From: Klenkia brasiliensis
Lineage (GTDB): Bacteria; Actinomycetota; Actinomycetes; Mycobacteriales; Geodermatophilaceae
DNA length: 64,000 nt
Direction of reading: 5' to 3'
NCBI RefSeq assembly: GCF_900100695.1
Contig: NZ_FNCF01000002.1
Span: forward strand, 1-64,000
Shown in pieces: positions 58,963 to 64,000 of this stretch. How positions within the stretch are numbered: the stretch's first letter is position 1; each line of letters opens with the position of its first letter. The notes beneath the pieces were generated by a model. It made no database searches. It was given only the letters and a program-made list of their open reading frames with translations, and was not told where the DNA came from. The position numbers and the translations under genes were made by a program.

Positions 58963-61491
58963 CTACGGGGTGGCGACCCCCGGCAGCGCCCGGTGGGGGA
59001 CGGTGGCCAGGGCCTCGGCCTGCGGGTGCAGCCGGACGGCGACCAGCGCGATGTCGTCGTCGTTGCTGCCGTCGACCAGCCGGCCGACCAGCCCGTCGCA
59101 CAGCGCGTCCAGGCCCACGCCCGACAGGTCGGCGACGGCGTCCTGCAGCCGGGCGATGTCGTCGTCCAGGTTGCTGGCGCGGCGCTCGACCAGGCCGTCG
59201 GTGAACAGCAGGATGGTCGACCCGCGCTGCAGCACCACCTCGCGCTCGGTGCGCTCGGTGTCGGGGTCGACGCCCAGCAGCAGGTTGGCGCGCCGGTCGG
59301 TGAGCACGGCGATGGCGCCGTCGGGGTGCACCACCACCGGCGGCAGGTGGCCGGCGTTGGACCACACCATCCGCGTGGTGCCCGCCGCCCGCTCCTCGGC
59401 GGTCTGCTCGAACCGGGCCACCGCCGCGCTGGCCAGCGTGGACACCGCCAGCACGTCCATCGCGCAGTCCAGCCCGCGCAGCACCTCGGCCGGGCCGGCG
59501 TCGCTGTAGGCGGCGATGCCGCGCAGCAGCCCGCGCAGCTGACCCATCGCGGCCGCGGCCTCGATGTCGTGGCCGACCACGTCGCCGATCACCAGCATCG
59601 TGGTGCCGCCGGGCTGCAGGAACGCGTCGTACCAGTCGCCGCCGACCTTGGCCGACTGCGTGGCCGGGACGTAGCGGACGACGATCTCGGTGTCCTCGGG
59701 CGACGGCGGGTCGGTCAGCAGGCTGCGCTGCAGGCCCTCGGCCACCTGCGACTGGCTCAGCAGCAGCGCCGCGTTGTCCAGCGCCAGCCCGACGCGGTCG
59801 GCGATCTCGCGGGCGGTGGCCTCGTCCTCGGGGTCGTGCTGCCGGCCCGCGCCGGCGTAGAGGGTGATCGCGCCGCGGACCCGGTCGCGACCGTGCACCG
59901 GCAGCACCAGCACGTCGACGGCGTCCAGCTGGTCGTGCAGGTCGCGCGCCTCGCCCTCGACGAGGGAGTCGCGCACCTCGGTCGCGGTGCTGCGCACCGC
60001 CTCGCCGCCGGTCAGCGCGCGGGCCAGCGGCGAGGTCATCGACTGCGCGGCGATCCGGGTGCGGGTGTAGCGCTGCAGCAGCGACCGCTGGGCCGGGTCG
60101 GCGTGCCAGGAGCCGACGTCGTGCGGGCGGCCGTCCTCGGCGAGCAGGGTGACCACGCAGCCGTCGGCCAGCACCGGCACCAGCAGCCGGGGCAGGTCGG
60201 CCACGGAGTCGGGGACGTCGGTGGAGTCGACCAGCGACCGGGCGACGGCGGCCAGCATCGACAGCCGGGCGCTGGAGGCCTCGGCCCGGTGGGTGGTCAG
60301 CGTGCGCTGGGTGGTGTCGGTGAAGAACAGGCTCAGCCCGTCGGGCGAGGGCCAGCACAGCACCTCGTACCAGGAGTCCAGCGGCGCCGGGTAGTACGCC
60401 TCGACGGTCTGCGGCTCCCCGGTCTCCACCGCCGCGCGGTAGGCCCGCTCGAAGTCGCTGCCCACGGTGTCGGGGAAGGCGTCGTAGATGCTGCGCCCCA
60501 GCAGCTGGTCGCGGGTGTGGCCCAGCAGCGCCTCGGCGGCGCTGTTGAGCACCGTGAACCGCCAGTCGTGGTCCACCGACAGGTACCCGGTCGGCATGGC
60601 CTCCAGCACCCGCGAGGTGCGGGCCTCGCCGTCGTGCACGGCGGTGGTGTCGTAGGCGACGCCGATCAGCCGCTCCGCGGTGCCGTCCGGGCCGGCCAGG
60701 GCGTGGCCCCGGGCCTGCACCCAGCGCGTGCGGCCGTCGGGCAGCAGGATCCGGTACTCGGCCTCGTAGATGCCCAGCGTGTCCAGGGCCCGCTGGATGG
60801 CCTGGGCCACCCGGTCGGAGTCGGCGGGGTGCACGGCGTCGTTGAACGCGGCGATGCTGCCGCCGAAGGTCTCCTCGGTCATGCCGAAGATCTCCAGGAG
60901 CCGGTCGTCCCAGGTCAGCACGTCGTCGGCGAGCGCCCAGTCGAAGCTGCCGATCTGCCCGGCGTCCATGGCCAGCGCCCAGCGGGCCCGGTCGGACTCG
61001 TGCCGGGCGGCCATCTCGACGTTGCGGCCCTGGGTGCGGCGCAGCGTCAGCTCGGAGCTGCACGCCTCGGCCAGGTCGCGCAGCACGGCGAGGTCGCGCT
61101 CGGACCAGGCGCGCGGCTGGTGGTCGATGGCGCACAGCGACCCGACGACGGCGTCCTCGACCCGCAGCGGCATGCCGGCGTAGGCCACCACGCCGAGGTC
61201 GGGGATGGCCAGGTTCGCACGGACGAGGGGGTGCTCGCGGGCGTCGGAGACCACCAGCGGTTCCCCGGAGGCGACCACGTGCTGGCAGAACGAGTGGCTC
61301 AGCGGCGTGCTGCGCGTGGTCTGCCACGGCTCGGGGAGACCCGCGGCGCCGGGGAACACCTGCTCCTGCGCCGACACCAGCGTCACCAGGGCCACGGGGA
61401 CGCCGAGGCTGGTGCGCACCAGCCGGACGAAGCGCTCGAAGGCGGGGTCGGACTCGGCCGGCAGCGGGGTCGACGGAGGGAGGGCAGTCAT
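58963..61491 (-). CDS. GAF-PAS-PAS-GAF-SpoIIE protein phosphatase
   Basis: An 842-residue soluble sensor phosphatase. Residues about 20-165 form a GAF domain (HSFCQHVVASGEPLVV), about 175-285 a PAS domain, about 295-405 a second PAS (TGYLSVDHDWRFTVLNSAAE), about 430-590 a second GAF, and 605-830 the SpoIIE phosphatase with VGGDWYDAF near 614, GDVVGHDIEAAAAMG, and LFTDGLVERRASNLDDD. Its catalytic part is close to the paralogues at 10.8 and 22.4 kb. The target, probably an anti-anti-sigma factor, is not in the window. ATG at 61489-61491; converges on the CoxF-like gene. Confidence 0.92.
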   Translation of the reverse strand: MTALPPSTPLPAESDPAFERFVRLVRTSLGVPVALVTLVSAQEQVFPGAAGLPEPWQTTRSTPLSHSFCQHVVASGEPLVVSDAREHPLVRANLAIPDLGVVAYAGMPLRVEDAVVGSLCAIDHQPRAWSERDLAVLRDLAEACSSELTLRRTQGRNVEMAARHESDRARWALAMDAGQIGSFDWALADDVLTWDDRLLEIFGMTEETFGGSIAAFNDAVHPADSDRVAQAIQRALDTLGIYEAEYRILLPDGRTRWVQARGHALAGPDGTAERLIGVAYDTTAVHDGEARTSRVLEAMPTGYLSVDHDWRFTVLNSAAEALLGHTRDQLLGRSIYDAFPDTVGSDFERAYRAAVETGEPQTVEAYYPAPLDSWYEVLCWPSPDGLSLFFTDTTQRTLTTHRAEASSARLSMLAAVARSLVDSTDVPDSVADLPRLLVPVLADGCVVTLLAEDGRPHDVGSWHADPAQRSLLQRYTRTRIAAQSMTSPLARALTGGEAVRSTATEVRDSLVEGEARDLHDQLDAVDVLVLPVHGRDRVRGAITLYAGAGRQHDPEDEATAREIADRVGLALDNAALLLSQSQVAEGLQRSLLTDPPSPEDTEIVVRYVPATQSAKVGGDWYDAFLQPGGTTMLVIGDVVGHDIEAAAAMGQLRGLLRGIAAYSDAGPAEVLRGLDCAMDVLAVSTLASAAVARFEQTAEERAAGTTRMVWSNAGHLPPVVVHPDGAIAVLTDRRANLLLGVDPDTERTEREVVLQRGSTILLFTDGLVERRASNLDDDIARLQDAVADLSGVGLDALCDGLVGRLVDGSNDDDIALVAVRLHPQAEALATVPHRALPGVATP

Positions 61492-61590
61492 GCTCCTCCG
61501 TCCCGATCGGTCGTGTATCCCGACGTCGGACGTGTGTCAGGTGTGCGCCGAGCGTACGGCCTGCGGGTCGGCCGGGCCGTCTGGTGGACT

Positions 61591-62088
61591 GTGGACGTGC
61601 AGGTGGAGGTCGTGTCGCTGCTGGCGTCGCCGGGTCACCGCTACGCCGGCCGGCCCGGCACCGAGGTGCCCGAGCAGGCCGGCGACCGCCGCGACGAGCT
61701 CGTCGTGCGGGCCGGGTTCGGGGTCGTCGGCGACCGCTACGCCGGGAAGCCGGCGCACCGCGACGCGTCGGTCACGGTGCTGGCGGTGGAGCCGCTGGAG
61801 GCCCTGGCCGCGGAGCTCGGGGTGCCGCCCTTCGACCCCCTGCTGACGCGCCGCAACGTGGTGCTGCGCGGCGCCGACGTCGAGGCCCTGCGGGGGCGCA
61901 CCTTCACCCTCGGCGGGGTCACCCTGCTCGGCGGCCGGGCGGCCAACCCCTGCCGCTGGATGGACGTCGTCCTGGCCCCGGGCGCGCACCGCGGGATGCG
62001 GGGCCGCGGCGGCGTGCGCTGCCGGCCGCTGTCCGACGGCGTCCTCCGGCTGGGGCCGACCACCCTGGAGGTCGACCCCGCCGGGTGA
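61591..62088 (+). CDS. MOSC domain protein
   Basis: A 165-residue single-domain MOSC protein. It contains VGDRYAGKPAHRDASVTVLAVE and the conserved cysteine in GRAANPCRWMDVVLAPG, the residue that handles sulfur or binds the molybdenum cofactor in MOSC proteins (as in YiiM and the C-terminus of Moco sulfurases). It may sulfurate or carry Moco for the CoxD/E/F-linked enzyme, which is inference. GTG 61591 and GTG 61597 are both possible starts. The AAA-VWA gene follows 30 bp later. Confidence 0.82.
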   Translation: MDVQVEVVSLLASPGHRYAGRPGTEVPEQAGDRRDELVVRAGFGVVGDRYAGKPAHRDASVTVLAVEPLEALAAELGVPPFDPLLTRRNVVLRGADVEALRGRTFTLGGVTLLGGRAANPCRWMDVVLAPGAHRGMRGRGGVRCRPLSDGVLRLGPTTLEVDPAG

Positions 62089-62118
62089 CCGGCGTCACCG
62101 GGCAGGCAGGATCCGGCC

Positions 62119-63948
62119 ATGGACGTCATCGGGCTGCGCCGCGAGCGCGAGGTCCTCACCGTGGCCCTGCAGACCGACCGGCACGTCGTCCTGGAGGGCC
62201 CGCCGGGCACCGGCAAGTCCACCCTGCTGCGCTCGATCGCCGCCGAGGTCGGCACCGAGGTCGTCTTCGTCGAGGGCAACGCCGAGCTGACCCCGGCCCG
62301 GCTGGTCGGCCAGTACGACCCCGCGGCGGTCATGGCCGAGGGCTACGTGCCCAGCAGCTTCACCGACGGTCCGCTGCTCACCGCGATGCGCGGGTCGGGG
62401 CTGCTCTACCTCGAGGAGCTCAACCGGATCCCCGAGGAGACGCTGAACGTCCTCATCACGGTGCTCACCGAGGGCGAGATCGCCGTCCCCCGGCTGGGCC
62501 GGGTGCGCGCGGCGGCCGGGTTCCGGCTGATCGCCGCGATGAACCCCTTCGACGCGATCGGCACCGCCCGGGTCGGGCAGGCCATCGCCGACCGGATGTG
62601 CCGGGTGGTGCTGGGCTACCAGGACGCCGACGCCGAGCGCGCCATCGTCACCCAGGTGACCGCGGCCGACCCCGCGCTGGTGGCGCTGGCCGTGCAGCTG
62701 GTCCGGGCGACCCGGGAGCACCGCGACCTGCGCACCGGCTCCTCGGTCCGCGGCGCCGTCGACCTGGTGCTGCTGCTGGCCGGCCTGCTGCGGGTGCGCG
62801 GCGAGCAGCTGGCCGAGGGCCGGGAGACCGCCCGCGACGCCGCGCACGCCGCGCTGTCGGGCCGGGTGAAGGTCGTGGACGGCGTGGACCGCACCCCCGA
62901 GGCCGTGCTCGACCAGATCCTGGACGACGTCTGGCCCGCCGACGCCCCGCCGCCCGAGCCCGACGACGCGGCGGAGGAGCAGCCGGGAAAAGCTGAGGGC
63001 CCGCAGGCGCAGCAGCCTGCGGGCCCCGACCAGGCCGCGCCGTCGCACCGTGACCGCACCCGCTCGCAGCGCGACCGGTCCACCCCGCGCGCCGAGCTCG
63101 CCCGGCAGCACGAGCAGTTCACCCAGGTCAGCCCCGAGGCCGGCGAGCTGGACGACGGCGCGTTCTCCGACCTGCTCGCCACCGACCCCGACGCCGCGGC
63201 CGCGCTGCTGGCCGACCTGGGCCGGGCCACCGACCGCGAGCTGCGGGCCGCGGCGCACCGGCTGGCCCGGCGGGTGTTCGTGCAGGTCGCCCGGGTCGGC
63301 GCCACCCGCTCCCGCGGCACCCGCCGGCTGGTCACCAACCGCCGCGCCGACGGCGACCTGGACCTCGACCGCACGCTGGACCGCTGGACCGGGGAGTGGC
63401 CGCCGGCCGCCGAGGACCTGGTCACCCGTACCTGGACCGGCCACCGCCGCGCCGCCTGCCTGGTGGTCGACGCCTCGGGCTCGATGCAGGGCCTGGGCGT
63501 GGCCATCGCCGCGGTCGCCGCCGCCGGGGTGGTGCTGGCCGCCGACGAGAAGCTCACGACCAGCGTGGTCAGCTTCGCCGGCGAGGCCACCGAGCTGCAG
63601 CCGCTGGGCCGGCCGGTGCCCCCCGAGGAGCTGGTCGGCCGGCTGGTCGCGCTGCGCGGGCACGGCATGACCGACCTCGCCGCCGCCCTGCGCGCGGCGT
63701 CCCGGCAGCTGGCCCCGGCCGTGGTCGACGAGCGGGTCGTCGTCCTGCTGTCGGACTGCCTGCACACCGCCGGGGACCCCCCGTCGTCCGCGCTGGCGGG
63801 CATCGACAGGGTGCACGTGCTGTGCCCGCTGCCCACCGAGCCCGCCGAGGCCGCGGCCCGGGCACTGGCCGCCCGGGGCGCCGGCCGGGCGGAACTGGTC
63901 CGGTCGGTGACCGAGGTGGGTCCGGCGCTGACACGTCTGCTGGGGTAG
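62119..63948 (+). CDS. MoxR AAA ATPase fused to VWA domain
   Basis: A 609-residue fusion. Residues 1-275 are a MoxR AAA+ domain with Walker A EGPPGTGKST, Walker B LLYLEELNRIPEE (Glu-Glu) and IAAMNPFDAIGTARVGQAIADR. Residues about 275-330 are a disordered Glu/Gln/Pro/Arg linker. Residues 330-609 are a VWA half with MIDAS DASGSMQ and conserved HGMTDLAAALRAA. It resembles ChlI/ChlD- or CoxD/CoxE-type pairs joined into one chain. A perfect 12-bp hairpin lies in the linker (62997-63026). ATG 62119 is the start. A response regulator gene follows 4 bp later. Confidence 0.87.
   Translation: MDVIGLRREREVLTVALQTDRHVVLEGPPGTGKSTLLRSIAAEVGTEVVFVEGNAELTPARLVGQYDPAAVMAEGYVPSSFTDGPLLTAMRGSGLLYLEELNRIPEETLNVLITVLTEGEIAVPRLGRVRAAAGFRLIAAMNPFDAIGTARVGQAIADRMCRVVLGYQDADAERAIVTQVTAADPALVALAVQLVRATREHRDLRTGSSVRGAVDLVLLLAGLLRVRGEQLAEGRETARDAAHAALSGRVKVVDGVDRTPEAVLDQILDDVWPADAPPPEPDDAAEEQPGKAEGPQAQQPAGPDQAAPSHRDRTRSQRDRSTPRAELARQHEQFTQVSPEAGELDDGAFSDLLATDPDAAAALLADLGRATDRELRAAAHRLARRVFVQVARVGATRSRGTRRLVTNRRADGDLDLDRTLDRWTGEWPPAAEDLVTRTWTGHRRAACLVVDASGSMQGLGVAIAAVAAAGVVLAADEKLTTSVVSFAGEATELQPLGRPVPPEELVGRLVALRGHGMTDLAAALRAASRQLAPAVVDERVVVLLSDCLHTAGDPPSSALAGIDRVHVLCPLPTEPAEAAARALAARGAGRAELVRSVTEVGPALTRLLG
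62997..63026 (+). repeat. perfect hairpin inside the AAA-VWA linker
   Basis: GGGCCCGCAGGC (62997-63008) and GCCTGCGGGCCC (63015-63026) are perfect complements around a 6-nt loop. It lies in the linker between the two domains and is translated. It looks like a terminator arm without T-run and may mark where two genes were joined. Confidence 0.6.
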
Positions 63949-63952
63949 GGCC

Positions 63953-64000
63953 GTGACGACGGTCCTGCTGGTCGACGACGAGGCGGCGATCACCGACAAC
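63953..64000 (+). CDS. response regulator, 5' end only
   Basis: A frame from GTG 63953, 4 bp after the AAA-VWA stop, running off the window. The 16 visible residues include VLLVDDEAAITD, the first strand and acidic pocket (Asp-Asp-Glu) of a receiver domain. Nothing further can be said. Confidence 0.75.
   Translation, partial: MTTVLLVDDEAAITDN

Noticed and set aside
62997-63026. Intrinsic terminator ending the AAA gene
   Set aside because: No T-run, and the frame continues through it into a complete VWA domain; kept as a repeat within the gene.
1-64000. tRNA, rRNA, insertion sequences or prophage
   Set aside because: No cloverleaf-type or rRNA-like stretch, transposase, integrase or phage gene was recognised on either strand.

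Overview
The window is GC-rich DNA from a high-GC actinobacterium. Nearly every codon ends in G or C, GTG starts are common, and genes are packed with 4-bp stop/start overlaps. The mycothiol-type PIG-L deacetylase, mycofactocin protein MftD, SAM-IV riboswitches, many PAS/GAF/SpoIIE phosphatases and DUF3097/DUF5313 proteins fit Actinomycetia. I infer Geodermatophilaceae (Blastococcus, Geodermatophilus or Modestobacter) from overall content; nothing here proves it. I see no rRNA, tRNA, CRISPR array, insertion sequence or prophage.

1-9.4 kb: a cut acyl-CoA dehydrogenase, a DUF4383 membrane protein, a RecQ-type helicase diverging from a PIG-L deacetylase, a molybdate block (Mop-type regulator, modA, modB, modC), a TauE/SafE permease, and a quinone-oxidoreductase/MarR pair with two identical operator-like sites between them. 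9.4-24 kb: a phosphatidylserine-decarboxylase-like protein, two SpoIIE phosphatases, a diguanylate cyclase, an HpcH aldolase, an EamA exporter with a GntR regulator, an APC permease, PAP2, a P1B-4 metal ATPase, and molybdenum-cofactor genes mocA-like and moaE. 24-39 kb: two CNNM/CBS proteins, moaD and moaA, an MFS exporter, an Eis-like acetyltransferase, an aldo/keto reductase, DUF3097, a stress-type DUF2382 protein and a lone mftD.

39.4-53.3 kb is the most interesting part. It holds three SAM-IV riboswitches and three short Cys-containing leader peptides. They head: (i) two LLM-type flavin monooxygenases; (ii) a SufS-like PLP enzyme and an OsmC protein; (iii) a GNAT acetyltransferase, an ABC permease, an ATPase and two duplicated substrate-binding lipoproteins, with riboswitch and leader in series; (iv) a FAD/NAD(P)-binding protein; and (v) a winged-helix/sulfotransferase/glycosidase-like operon. 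A decayed ssuD fragment lies in the middle. The parts list (acetyltransferase, transporter with two binding proteins, two LLM monooxygenases) resembles the Bacillus subtilis ytmI-ytnM operon for S-alkylcysteine salvage. I infer a SAM- and cysteine-repressed organosulfur scavenging regulon.

53.3-64 kb: DUF5313 and YciI proteins, a soluble double-GAF chemoreceptor-like protein, CoxD/CoxE/CoxF-like molybdoenzyme maturation genes without their structural genes, a large PAS/GAF/SpoIIE phosphatase, a MOSC protein, a MoxR-AAA/VWA fusion, and the start of a response regulator cut by the window end.
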